Position numbers and translations under genes: made by a program. The notes below the pieces were generated by a model. That model searched no databases. It was not told the origin of the DNA and was given only the letters and a program-made list of their open reading frames with translations. Below are positions 1 through 7,820 of a DNA stretch of 46,249 bases, in pieces (the stretch's first letter is position 1; every line of letters starts with the position of its first letter). Origin of the DNA: Deltaproteobacteria bacterium (lineage in GTDB: Bacteria > Desulfobacterota > DSM-4660 > Desulfatiglandales > Desulfatiglandaceae). The stretch covers positions 1 to 46,249 of the forward strand of contig JAFGMQ010000112.1 of the NCBI GenBank assembly GCA_016927455.1. Direction: 5' to 3'.

Positions 1-1659
1 ACATACTATATTGCAATGGAATATCTGTACGGTAAGGATCTCAAAATTGTCACAAAGCAGTATAAAGAAAAAGGAATGCAGCTGAGCCTTGGTAATGCGC
101 TCTACATTGCCACTCAGGTCTGCGCCGGGCTAGATTATGCCCACAAACTTAAGGATTTTCAGGGCAAACCCCTTAATATTATTCACAGGGATATAGGCCC
201 TCACAATGTTTTTATAACATACGACGGTCAGGTAAAGATCATAGATTTTGGTATTGCCAAGGCGGCTACCCAGGTTAATAAAACCCAGTACGGCTCCATC
301 AAGGGCAAAATCACATATATGTCACCTGAACAGGCCAAGGCCGAAAAGATAGATCACCGGTCTGATATTTACGCCTTGGGCATATTGCTCTATGAAATGG
401 TTACCCATGAAAGGATGTTCGATGGAGAGAATACCTATGGTGTCTTCAGCAAGGTTCTTGAATCGGAATACAGACCTGCCCAGGAAGTAAACAAGGACCT
501 TCCAAAGGATCTTTGCAGGATCATTGACAGGGCACTTGAGAAAGATCGTGAAAAGCGTTATCAGTCGGCAGAGGAAATGCTGGCTGATCTTGAAAAGTGT
601 ATGCACAGGCTTTCGATAATCCCTTCCTACAGGAATCTTGCCCGGTTTATGAATAAACTTTTTGGTGAAGGGCCAGCTGACGAAGCCGAAGAAACAGAAA
701 GAACCGAAAAAAGCACCACCCGGAATATATCCGAGATGTCCGATATTATGTCTGACAAGACAGTGCTTCTTTCGGAGGCAGCTTTGCCCTACAGGAAAAA
801 GCTGATACCAAAGTTTGCATTTTATGTGCTGTTTCTGATTGCCTCAATATTTATATTGCTGGTTATTATAAAAAAGCCTGAACCTTTACTTAATACCTTA
901 TTTAATTATTTTCATTTTGAGGTTTCCAGCAATGAATCGGCTTCCGGACCAGTATCCGGACCTGTTTCTAAACCGATCTCCAAACCTGTCAATAACATGC
1001 ACTCTGCCTCTGACCAGGAAAATGTCATTTCGGTGCAGGATTCGTCCGATTCGGTCGATTTGTCTCAGGCCTATCAAACCGATACCGATTCTCCCAGGTT
1101 AAAGGAAGGGATTGCGCTTCTTACGGCAGAAAAATTTTCCGAAGCTGCAGCCATCTTTGAGGAAATCCTGGCAACTGAGCCTCATGTCGGAGAAAGGGTA
1201 TCGGCATTGTATGCTCAGTCTTTAGTCGGGCAGGCGTCGGGCATTTTAGAGAAGACGCCCGAGAGGGCAAAGGCGTTGCTTCTGAAAGCGGTAAAAATAA
1301 ATCCCGGCAGTTCACAGGGCCATTTTTTATTGGGGCGCATATATACTCAGCAGAAGGATTATACCAGCGCAATTGCCTCATATCAGACTGCTACGGAACT
1401 TGATCCTCAAATGCATAACGCCTTTTTTAATATGGGCTATATATACGCAATTAAAAAAGACTATAATAAGGCACAGGAGATGTTTGCCCGGGTTGTCGCC
1501 CTGTCTCCTCCATTTCTGGATGAAGCCCTCTATAATCTTGCGATTGTTCAAAGAAAAATGGGGAATATTCAGGAATGTATAAAGAATCTGGAAAAGGCAA
1601 TAGCTGTTAATCCTGAAAACAAAAACGCAAAAAAACTGCTTGAGACATTGAAAAAATAA
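1..1659 (+). CDS. Ser/Thr protein kinase, membrane-anchored, with C-terminal TPRs (5' partial)
   Basis: Hanks-type protein kinase, truncated by the window edge: the frame is open from base 1, so the N-lobe (glycine loop, VAIK lysine) lies upstream and the Met codon at 16 is internal. Counting from that Met, the C-lobe shows the catalytic loop HRDIGPHN (57-64), DFG (77-79), an APE-like MSPEQ (102-106) and the helix-F DIYALG. The lysine of the usual HRDLKPxN is glycine here. A charged linker leads to one hydrophobic segment at about 265-286, then a Ser/Pro/Val linker and about four TPR-like units at 364-547. The predicted topology is cytoplasmic kinase, membrane helix, periplasmic TPRs. The gene is followed after 23 bases by a LysM lipoprotein, so a role in envelope signalling is plausible. 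Substrates cannot be read from the sequence. Family assignment is secure; activity is likely but unproven. Confidence 0.93.
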   Translation, partial: TYYIAMEYLYGKDLKIVTKQYKEKGMQLSLGNALYIATQVCAGLDYAHKLKDFQGKPLNIIHRDIGPHNVFITYDGQVKIIDFGIAKAATQVNKTQYGSIKGKITYMSPEQAKAEKIDHRSDIYALGILLYEMVTHERMFDGENTYGVFSKVLESEYRPAQEVNKDLPKDLCRIIDRALEKDREKRYQSAEEMLADLEKCMHRLSIIPSYRNLARFMNKLFGEGPADEAEETERTEKSTTRNISEMSDIMSDKTVLLSEAALPYRKKLIPKFAFYVLFLIASIFILLVIIKKPEPLLNTLFNYFHFEVSSNESASGPVSGPVSKPISKPVNNMHSASDQENVISVQDSSDSVDLSQAYQTDTDSPRLKEGIALLTAEKFSEAAAIFEEILATEPHVGERVSALYAQSLVGQASGILEKTPERAKALLLKAVKINPGSSQGHFLLGRIYTQQKDYTSAIASYQTATELDPQMHNAFFNMGYIYAIKKDYNKAQEMFARVVALSPPFLDEALYNLAIVQRKMGNIQECIKNLEKAIAVNPENKNAKKLLETLKK

Positions 1660-1682
1660 AGAAAGAAAAAAGGATATCAACT

Positions 1683-2147
1683 ATGATTAAAAAATCAGGT
1701 CTGCTCCTTTTATTATCAGGTGTTACATTATTGGTCTGCAGCGGATGTAACCTGATAGGCGCGAAAAAGACAGAAACAGAATATCAACCTACAGTTACTG
1801 TAAACAGGCCGCCCTATGTCCATACAGTAAAATACCCGGGAGAAACACTGCCTATTATCTCCAAATGGTACACGGGGGATGAGAATAACTGGGAAGCCCT
1901 TGCAGACGCCAACCCGTATATGGATTATGAAAAGATGTCGGCGGGGGACAGGTTATTTATTCCTGAAAACCTGCTTAAGACAGCAGAACCGCTATCTGAA
2001 GAGTTTATTATCGGCTTTAATCAAAAAAGCAAACCTGTAGAAGAGATCAAACCTGTGGTAAAAGAAGAAGAAAAGAAGGTGCCGGTTTCAAAACCCAAAC
2101 CCAAGCCCAAAAAGGATGAAGATTTCGATCTTATTGGGCCAAAATAA
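1683..2147 (+). CDS. LysM-domain lipoprotein
   Basis: A 154-residue protein with a lipoprotein signal peptide: Lys-Lys, a hydrophobic core, then CSGC, with Cys22 the likely lipidated residue. The +2 residue is Asn, not Asp, which fits outer-membrane sorting. The -3 position is Cys instead of Leu, slightly off consensus. Residues about 45-98 form one LysM-like peptidoglycan-binding domain: HTVKYPGETL at the start, WEALADANP in the middle, GDRLFIPENL at the end. The tail is rich in Lys, Pro and Glu (KPKPKPKK), a probable wall-spanning or disordered region. It lies 23 bases after the kinase and 17 bases before the pentapeptide gene, so the three are probably co-transcribed. An AGGA stretch before the ATG serves as ribosome binding site. 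The domain call is solid; the specific role (anchoring or sensing the wall for the kinase operon) is inference. Confidence 0.88.
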   Translation: MIKKSGLLLLLSGVTLLVCSGCNLIGAKKTETEYQPTVTVNRPPYVHTVKYPGETLPIISKWYTGDENNWEALADANPYMDYEKMSAGDRLFIPENLLKTAEPLSEEFIIGFNQKSKPVEEIKPVVKEEEKKVPVSKPKPKPKKDEDFDLIGPK

Positions 2148-2164
2148 TTTTTGAGGAGATGCAG

Positions 2165-3706
2165 ATGAAAAAAAAGATACAGGTTTTTATATCCATCTAT
2201 ATTATTTCAATGGTATATGTCCCCCTTCTTTTTGCTGCATCGGTAACATATTCGTCACAATTAACAGTGAGTGATGTTACAGAGACCCTCAAGAAAAACA
2301 GGGTCTTCCGAAATTCAGATTTAAGTAAACTGGATTTGACTGAGATTGATTTAAGCAAAATTTCTCTTCATAACTCATCATTGAGCGAAGCAACCCTTAA
2401 AAAATCCAGGCTTGCAGATTCCCTTTTGATAGCAACGGATTTGAGTGAATGTAATCTGCAAGGCGCAGAGATGACCGGGTTAAAATCCGATAACTCAAAT
2501 TTCACAAAGGCGGATTTAAGAAATGCGAACATGACCTGTGTGGCCCTTATTTCAACCATTATGACAGGGGCTGATCTTTCAGACGCAAATCTCCGTTACG
2601 GAATAATCAGAAACAGCGATCTGAGCAATACAGTAATGAACAATACAAACCTGAGCTTTTCTTTAATAAATGCGGATATGAGTAATGCGGATCTTAACAG
2701 GGCGGATATGCACGGGGCCTGCCTCTCGAATGTAAAACTTGTGAACGCCAACATGAGCAATGTTAATCTGAGTACAGCCAAGATGGATGATGTAAACATA
2801 AAAGGCTCGGAAAAAGGAGGAACTGTTCTTGCAAAGGCAAACCTCAGTTATGCCCATATCGAATCATCAAAGATGGATTACGCCCTTATGGGCGGGGCCT
2901 ACATGAATGGTATTACAATGAACAGGGTAGACCTTAACTTCGCGGACCTGAGTTATGCCAATATGAGCAACGCCTTTATCAGAAGTTCCGAATTTAATAA
3001 CGCGGATCTCCAGTATGCTGTCCTCGCTGATTCAAGCTTTGTTGGAATTGAGTTTAAAGACGCTAAAATGAGTAATGCCGATTTAAAGAAGGCTGATCTT
3101 TCAGGTGCTGTTTTAACCGGGGCAATCATGATTTCCGTAGACCTGACAGGATCTGATCTGAGCAGGGCCAACCTTAAAAATACAAACCTGACCGGAGCAA
3201 AGATAGAGGATGTTAAACTGGAAGGAGCTGATTTGACAAATGCCATGTTAGACGGGGCAATATTAAAAAATATAAATCTTAACAACGCGACACTAAATGG
3301 TGTCATGCTTAAAAATGCCGACCTGAAAGGATCGAATCTGAGCGGTATCAAAATGAACAAGGCCCAGCTTTCAGGATCATATTTTAATGAGGTGAACTTC
3401 AGCTATGCCGACCTGAGTTTTGCTGTTTTATCAGGGTGTGACCTGACGAATGCAAGTTTTCAGGGCGCAAATTTAACCGGTTCAGAGTTAAGCGGAGCAA
3501 TACTGGAAGGGGCAATTTTAAAAGGATGCAACCTGAAGAATGCTGTTCTGGCAAACGCGAAAATGAATGGAGCGGATCTTGAGGGTGCAGATATAAGAGG
3601 AGCTGATTTTACCGGGGTTGATATTACATCTGTCAAAAATTTTGAGCTGACAAAAAACCGTGACAAGGCAAAGGGGTTATCAAATATTACACCCCCTGCC
3701 GAGTAA
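2165..3706 (+). CDS. Exported pentapeptide-repeat protein
   Basis: A protein of about 513 residues. The N-terminus is a Sec-type signal peptide (MKKK, a long hydrophobic core, cleavage near LLFAA). From about residue 35 to 495 it is almost entirely pentapeptide repeats of the A(D/N)Lxx type, including ADLSN, ANLTG and ADLKK, enough for roughly twenty coils of a right-handed quadrilateral beta-helix. I chose the ATG at 2165 because GAGGAG (2153-2158) lies six bases upstream; the ATG at 2159 abuts that motif and would leave no spacing. The repeats often carry Asn or Ser with Met at alternating positions (SNADM, NANMS). No catalytic domain is visible. Known pentapeptide proteins act as DNA mimics or structural rods, but the signal peptide here points to a periplasmic or surface structural role. 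Third gene of the kinase/LysM group. Confidence 0.9.
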   Translation: MKKKIQVFISIYIISMVYVPLLFAASVTYSSQLTVSDVTETLKKNRVFRNSDLSKLDLTEIDLSKISLHNSSLSEATLKKSRLADSLLIATDLSECNLQGAEMTGLKSDNSNFTKADLRNANMTCVALISTIMTGADLSDANLRYGIIRNSDLSNTVMNNTNLSFSLINADMSNADLNRADMHGACLSNVKLVNANMSNVNLSTAKMDDVNIKGSEKGGTVLAKANLSYAHIESSKMDYALMGGAYMNGITMNRVDLNFADLSYANMSNAFIRSSEFNNADLQYAVLADSSFVGIEFKDAKMSNADLKKADLSGAVLTGAIMISVDLTGSDLSRANLKNTNLTGAKIEDVKLEGADLTNAMLDGAILKNINLNNATLNGVMLKNADLKGSNLSGIKMNKAQLSGSYFNEVNFSYADLSFAVLSGCDLTNASFQGANLTGSELSGAILEGAILKGCNLKNAVLANAKMNGADLEGADIRGADFTGVDITSVKNFELTKNRDKAKGLSNITPPAE

Positions 3707-3967
3707 AATTAACAGATTTTATATCCGCATTATGACAGGCGCAGGATGTTATACATCTCCTTGTATTGATACGTTTTTTTTCCGGCAGGTTCATTCCCTG
3801 ATAAGATCCTTTTATACTTTAAGGCCGTATTTATCTCCCTTGACACACTGTGGCAATTGATGGTTAAATAACTTTTTTCAGCAATATTCAAAGTTTATCA
3901 AATATTTTTTTCAAAGTTATTAATCGGCTGATTAAAAAATATTTTAAACCCAACCTCGGAGGAGAAG
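3707..3967 (+). promoter_or_regulatory. Intergenic region with candidate sigma-70 promoter for the aldolase group
   Basis: This 261-base AT-rich gap separates two gene groups. TTGACA (3840-3845) and TTAAAT (3864-3869) are separated by 18 bases, a fair -35/-10 pair about 100 bases before the aldolase start. A perfect 6-bp hairpin, TTAATC/GATTAA with loop GGCT (3920-3935), lies between promoter and gene. It lacks a T-tract, so it is more likely a 5'UTR structure or operator than a terminator. Only weak AT stems lie near 3750-3775 before a T run, so I do not call a terminator for the upstream operon. The aldolase ribosome site GGAGGAG is at 3958-3964. Confidence 0.45.
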
Positions 3968-5251
3968 ATGGCTGATAAGAACAAAGATTTTGAAAAGGCT
4001 CTTGAAATAGGCAGACCGCCAAATATAAAAACACTGTTTCCTAATTCAAAGGCCCTTATTGTGAGCGGAAAGGTTATTGACCGGGCCTTAAGGGCAAAGG
4101 GAAAGGCAATGACCATAGCAGCCAACGGAAGAAACCAGGCTGTTGTAAGAGGGGCTCTTATGGCGGCCCAGAAGGCGAATGCCGCAATTATCCTTGAGAT
4201 TGCAAAGTCAGAGGGCGGCGCGAGCGCCTATTGCGCTGTAAATTTCTGGAACCTCGCCAGGCTGGCCGATGATATCTGTAATGAACTCGGCATCACTGTT
4301 CCGGTCGCGATCCATGCAGACCATTATGGAATAAAATCCGACAAAGACATTGAAACCGCAAAAACCGAAATACCCAGCATGTTTGACGCGGGTATAACTT
4401 CCATTGCCGTTGACGCTTCACATCTTCCTGATGACCAGAATCTTCTGGCAAATCTTGCCCTCAATCCATATATTCCCGAATGGGCAGGATATGAAACTGA
4501 GGTGGGTGAGATAAAGGGCAAAGAGGGGCTTTCAACGGTTTCTGAGGCCTTATTCCTGATTCAGGGTTTGAATGCAAATGGCATATTCCCCGACTGGATA
4601 GCACTTAACAACGGCACTACCCACGGCATAGAGGCGAGCGACGCGGGGATACAGGTGGAACTTACAGCCGAGATCCACAAGGCGCTTGAACCCTACAGCA
4701 TTTCAGGCGCCCAGCACGGAACATCAGGAAATAACTCGGACAGGTTAAGGCGTATAGCCGAACAAACAGCCACAACAAAGGCAAATGTTGCCACGGCATT
4801 GCAGATGATATCATGGGGCGTCAAGGTGAATGAATACGGGAATGCCTTCCTGGATGAAAATAAGGAGTTTGTAAAAGTCTCATCAGATGGAATGACAGAC
4901 GCACTGTGGCAAGATATGGTTGCCTATGCTAAATCAAAGGAATTAAAGGCCGGAGACTATAAAAAACTTAATCTTCCCTTTGAGAACAAGATTCTCGGAC
5001 AGAGCAAAGCGATCCGGGACAGGATGTCAAAGGGCGTAGAGAATTTTGTATATGATCTTCTGGTTAACGTCTTTAACGCAAAGGATACTGCGCCCCTGGG
5101 GATAAAGGCTATTCTCGACTCGGGTTCATACAACCCTGGACCAAAGGCACAGAGGATAGAAAATCCTGATGAGTGGACAACCGAAAAGATAAAAAAACGC
5201 GCAGCGGGATTGTCGTCAGACAAAGGCCCGAAAGGTAATTTTGATGACTAA
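3968..5251 (+). CDS. Class II (zinc) fructose-bisphosphate aldolase family protein
   Basis: A 427-residue class II ketose-bisphosphate aldolase. The metal/catalytic signatures are in order: HADHYG (Asp118 as likely general acid, His119 as zinc ligand), the ETEVGEIKG stretch (about 176-184, with the acidic residues of motif 2), NNGTTHG (His219) and SGAQHGTSG (His250, the phosphate/zinc loop). It is longer than the E. coli enzyme (about 360 residues), with extra N-terminal and C-terminal segments. Expected chemistry is reversible cleavage of fructose-1,6-bisphosphate or a related ketose phosphate into dihydroxyacetone phosphate and an aldehyde, in the cytoplasm. The exact sugar substrate is not settled by sequence alone. 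A strong GGAGGAG lies three bases before the ATG. The stop overlaps the start of the YhaM-like gene by eight bases, so the two are translationally coupled. Confidence 0.9.
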   Translation: MADKNKDFEKALEIGRPPNIKTLFPNSKALIVSGKVIDRALRAKGKAMTIAANGRNQAVVRGALMAAQKANAAIILEIAKSEGGASAYCAVNFWNLARLADDICNELGITVPVAIHADHYGIKSDKDIETAKTEIPSMFDAGITSIAVDASHLPDDQNLLANLALNPYIPEWAGYETEVGEIKGKEGLSTVSEALFLIQGLNANGIFPDWIALNNGTTHGIEASDAGIQVELTAEIHKALEPYSISGAQHGTSGNNSDRLRRIAEQTATTKANVATALQMISWGVKVNEYGNAFLDENKEFVKVSSDGMTDALWQDMVAYAKSKELKAGDYKKLNLPFENKILGQSKAIRDRMSKGVENFVYDLLVNVFNAKDTAPLGIKAILDSGSYNPGPKAQRIENPDEWTTEKIKKRAAGLSSDKGPKGNFDD

Positions 5252-6284
5252 CGAGGGAATGCCCCGATCTTCAGGAATAAAAACGCATCTGTGGGTACAG
5301 GATATAAGAGAGGATGACATCGTTAATGACCGGTACCTGGTTAAAACCAAGAGAACAGGGCAGACAAAAAATGGGGGCGCCTTTTTAAGCCTTATCCTTT
5401 CCGACAGGACAGGCGATATTGAGACCAGGGTATGGGAAAGGGCGGATGAACTGGGCACCCTTTTCAGGGAAGGAGACATAATAGAGGTGTCAGGAAAGGC
5501 CGGATTATACCGTAATCAGGTGCAACTGACATTGTCCGATATATCTCTTTCAAAGGAAGACGACCCGGCCATCTTTCTTGAGACCACACCCTGTGATATA
5601 ACCGCCATGATGAGAGATCTAAAGGGTATTATCAGGAACATAAAAAACGCCGGCCTGCGTGATCTTGTCAATTCCTTTATTTCGGATCACAGGTTTATTG
5701 AAAAATTCAAGGAGTCTCCCGCAGCAAAGAATTTTCACCATGGCTATTTAGGTGGTCTTCTTGAGCATACGCTGTCGGTATGTCGGCTCGCAGTGCTTGT
5801 GAATGAACAGTATCCTGAACTGGACGGAGACCTTCTCATAACAGGGGCGTTTCTTCACGATATAGGAAAAATAAATGAGTTTTCCTATGGCCGGACAATA
5901 GATTATTCTGACGAAGGACGCCTGCTGGGTCATCTTGTCCTGGGGGTCTCCATGCTAGAGGAAAAGCTAAAAGGCCTTAAAAATTTCCCTCAGGAAACAG
6001 CCCTTTATCTAAAACACATGATCCTGAGCCACCATGGTGAATATGATTTCGGTTCTCCTAAACGGCCCAAGTTTCTTGAGGCCTTTGTGCTTCATCTTAT
6101 TGATGATCTCGACGCCAAGATGAACGGAATAGCAAGATTTATTACAAAAGATAAAAATGAAGGCGCATGGACAGATTTTAACAGGATGTTTGAAAGGTAT
6201 CTTTTAAAGGAAAGGCTTAAACCCCTGGAGGATGAACAGGTGACGGCCCCTGTCCGGGATGACAGGCAGAAGGCCTTGTTTTAA
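5244..6284 (+). CDS. YhaM-like 3'-5' exonuclease (OB-fold plus HD domain)
   Basis: A protein of about 346 residues. An N-terminal OB-fold nucleic-acid-binding domain (about 25-110, including the GDIETRVWE and GDIIEVSG strands) precedes an HD phosphohydrolase domain (about 165-305) with HHGYLGGLLEHT, FLHDIGK, GHLVLG and LSHHGEYDFG. The order and length match the YhaM/CBF1 3'-5' exoribonuclease family. The C-terminus is a basic then acidic tail. I chose the ATG at 5244; a TTG immediately before it would add one residue. The start lies inside the aldolase stop region. No strong Shine-Dalgarno is visible apart from an AAAGG at 5231, consistent with translational coupling. Predicted role: cytoplasmic RNA (or ssDNA) 3'-end trimming with divalent metal. 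Confidence 0.88.
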   Translation: MTNEGMPRSSGIKTHLWVQDIREDDIVNDRYLVKTKRTGQTKNGGAFLSLILSDRTGDIETRVWERADELGTLFREGDIIEVSGKAGLYRNQVQLTLSDISLSKEDDPAIFLETTPCDITAMMRDLKGIIRNIKNAGLRDLVNSFISDHRFIEKFKESPAAKNFHHGYLGGLLEHTLSVCRLAVLVNEQYPELDGDLLITGAFLHDIGKINEFSYGRTIDYSDEGRLLGHLVLGVSMLEEKLKGLKNFPQETALYLKHMILSHHGEYDFGSPKRPKFLEAFVLHLIDDLDAKMNGIARFITKDKNEGAWTDFNRMFERYLLKERLKPLEDEQVTAPVRDDRQKALF

Positions 6285-6339
6285 TATATTCGTATTTATT
6301 TTTTAACAGTATTAATGTTAGACAGGTGCAAGTGATTAA

Positions 6340-7338
6340 ATGAACAAGATTATAATGGTTGACAGCAGTAACCGCAAGATTAACTACCTCAGGCTTTCAA
6401 TAACCGACAGATGCAATCTAAGGTGCATGTATTGCATGCCTGAAGAAGGAATAGAATTTTTACCCCATGAAAATATCCTCAGCTATGAGGAGATGCTCAG
6501 GATGGTAAATCTATCAGTATACAGGGGAATACAAAAGGTCAGGATCACGGGCGGGGAGCCACTTGTACGCAAGGGGTTTACCGGGTTTCTGAAAAGGCTG
6601 AGTGAGATAGAAGGCCTGGAAGAGATAACACTGACCACAAACGGTGTTCTTTTAAAGCAGTATGCCGAGGAGATCAAGAAATGCGGGATTCACCGCATTA
6701 ATATCAGCCTTGATTCGTTAAAACCTGAAAAATTTAAAAAGATAACAGGCAGGGATTATTTCAAACAGGTATGGGAAGGTATCCAGGAGGCGGAAAGGCT
6801 TGGTTTCTCACCTGTAAAGATAAATGTTGTCGCGATAAGGGGTGTTAATGATGATGAGATTGAAGACTTCGGCAGACTGACTCTAGAAAAACCCTATCAT
6901 ATCCGCTTTATCGAGCATATGCCCATCGGCGGGAGCAATAACTGGAACTCCGAAAAGTTTCTGCCCATACTTGAGATATATGAGCGGCTTCAAAATGTAG
7001 GCCCTCTTTCCCCGGTTCAAAGAAGAAATAATCTGGACGGACCGGCGCAGCGTTACAAAATCGAAAACGCCAAGGGAGAGATCGGACTTATAGGCGCCCT
7101 GAGCAACCATTTCTGCGCCGTATGTAACAGGTTACGGCTTACAGCCGACGGTCATTTAAGGAGTTGCCTTTTTTCAGAGAACGAGATCGATGTCATGCCC
7201 CTGTTAAGAAACGGCGCGGGCGACGAATCAATACTTGCACTTATTGAAAAGGCTATCACTGAAAAACCGGAGCGGCATAACCTGAGTAACTACGGACACC
7301 GAAGCTGCACAAGACATATGTCCAGCATCGGGGGGTAG
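6340..7338 (+). CDS. moaA: GTP 3',8-cyclase MoaA (molybdenum cofactor biosynthesis)
   Basis: A 332-residue radical SAM enzyme that converts GTP to 3',8-cyclo-7,8-dihydro-GTP, the first step of molybdopterin synthesis. The N-terminal cluster motif CNLRCMYC gives Cys25, Cys29 and Cys32. RITGGEPLVRKG is the SAM-binding GGEP motif. The second, GTP-binding 4Fe-4S cluster is FCAVCNRLR plus a later Cys (Cys259, Cys262, Cys276). The chain ends in Gly-Gly, as MoaA needs. Length is normal for the family. It starts 55 bases after the YhaM-like gene; that gap is too short for an obvious Moco riboswitch. No other moa genes are in the window. A molybdenum or tungsten enzyme elsewhere in the genome is implied, fitting an anaerobe, but is not shown here. 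Confidence 0.96.
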   Translation: MNKIIMVDSSNRKINYLRLSITDRCNLRCMYCMPEEGIEFLPHENILSYEEMLRMVNLSVYRGIQKVRITGGEPLVRKGFTGFLKRLSEIEGLEEITLTTNGVLLKQYAEEIKKCGIHRINISLDSLKPEKFKKITGRDYFKQVWEGIQEAERLGFSPVKINVVAIRGVNDDEIEDFGRLTLEKPYHIRFIEHMPIGGSNNWNSEKFLPILEIYERLQNVGPLSPVQRRNNLDGPAQRYKIENAKGEIGLIGALSNHFCAVCNRLRLTADGHLRSCLFSENEIDVMPLLRNGAGDESILALIEKAITEKPERHNLSNYGHRSCTRHMSSIGG

Positions 7339-7820
7339 AAATTTTTATCGGGTAAAAATAAGCTTCCAATGCTTCCAAAAAAAAGGTTTCCCGGGTATTT
7401 CCCCCTGGTTATTATTAACCCGATTACTCGCACTTCATGAGGTTTCGACCCGGGATATGATTATCATTCATAGACCATCAATACTCCTGGATCAAATTTT
7501 TTGTCTTTAAGAAAATAATGACGCATAAAAGGGCAAAATACAGACATTCCATCCTGTAACTTTTCAAAATAATTAGAAAAATATTCTTTTTTTTTTCACT
7601 GAAATTATATATAAGATAAAAATTAAATAGAAAAAACTAAGCAGCAATGCGGCAGCGTTTTTTTTAATTTCTCAATCCTGTCATTATTATATTTATCTGG
7701 TGCTTATTAAGGTGCTCATTAAAAAATCTGCACCTAACAGTTAAAAGAATTTACGCCTGCCCGGTTCTTCCTATTCTATTACGTTTTTTATATCTTTGTA
7801 TCCACAGGAAGGGGTCTAAT
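7339..7820 (+). promoter_or_regulatory. Long AT-rich intergenic region before the secretion locus
   Basis: I see no gene in these 482 bases. Notable structure: an AT-only hairpin ATTTTTA/TAAAAAT (7341-7359) just after moaA, too weak to call a terminator; a separated inverted pair CCCGGGT (near 7390) and ACCCGGG (7449-7455); a small palindrome ATGATTATCAT (7457-7467); and two adjacent 12-base direct repeats, GGTGCTTATTAA (7699-7710) and GGTGCTCATTAA (7711-7722), followed by GCACC (7730-7734), the inverse of their first five bases. I find no convincing -35/-10 pair. The promoter for the tolC/adhesin unit presumably lies here. GGAAGGGG about seven bases before the ATG at 7821 is the ribosome site. 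Confidence 0.4.
7699..7734 (+). repeat. Tandem 12-bp direct repeat with an inverted half-site
   Basis: GGTGCTTATTAA is followed directly by GGTGCTCATTAA (one mismatch), then GCACC eight bases later on the opposite sense. Short tandem sites about 90-120 bases before a start codon are typical of regulator binding sites. The function is inference. Confidence 0.4.

Noticed and set aside
1333-1680. Small overlapping frames on both strands within the kinase TPR region
   Set aside because: They overlap a well-supported TPR coding sequence, lack ribosome sites and show no domain.
2159-2167. ATG at 2159 as start of the pentapeptide-repeat gene
   Set aside because: It directly abuts GAGGAG and leaves no spacer; the ATG at 2165 has normal spacing and begins an ideal signal peptide.
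6285-6339. Molybdenum cofactor riboswitch before moaA
   Set aside because: The 55-base gap is too short and shows no suitable stems.
7341-7359. Terminator after moaA
   Set aside because: The stem is only A-T pairs and lacks a following T-tract.
7457-7467. Fur-like operator ATGATTATCAT
   Set aside because: A short 5+1+5 palindrome in AT-rich DNA that matches only part of a Fur box and is far from any start codon.
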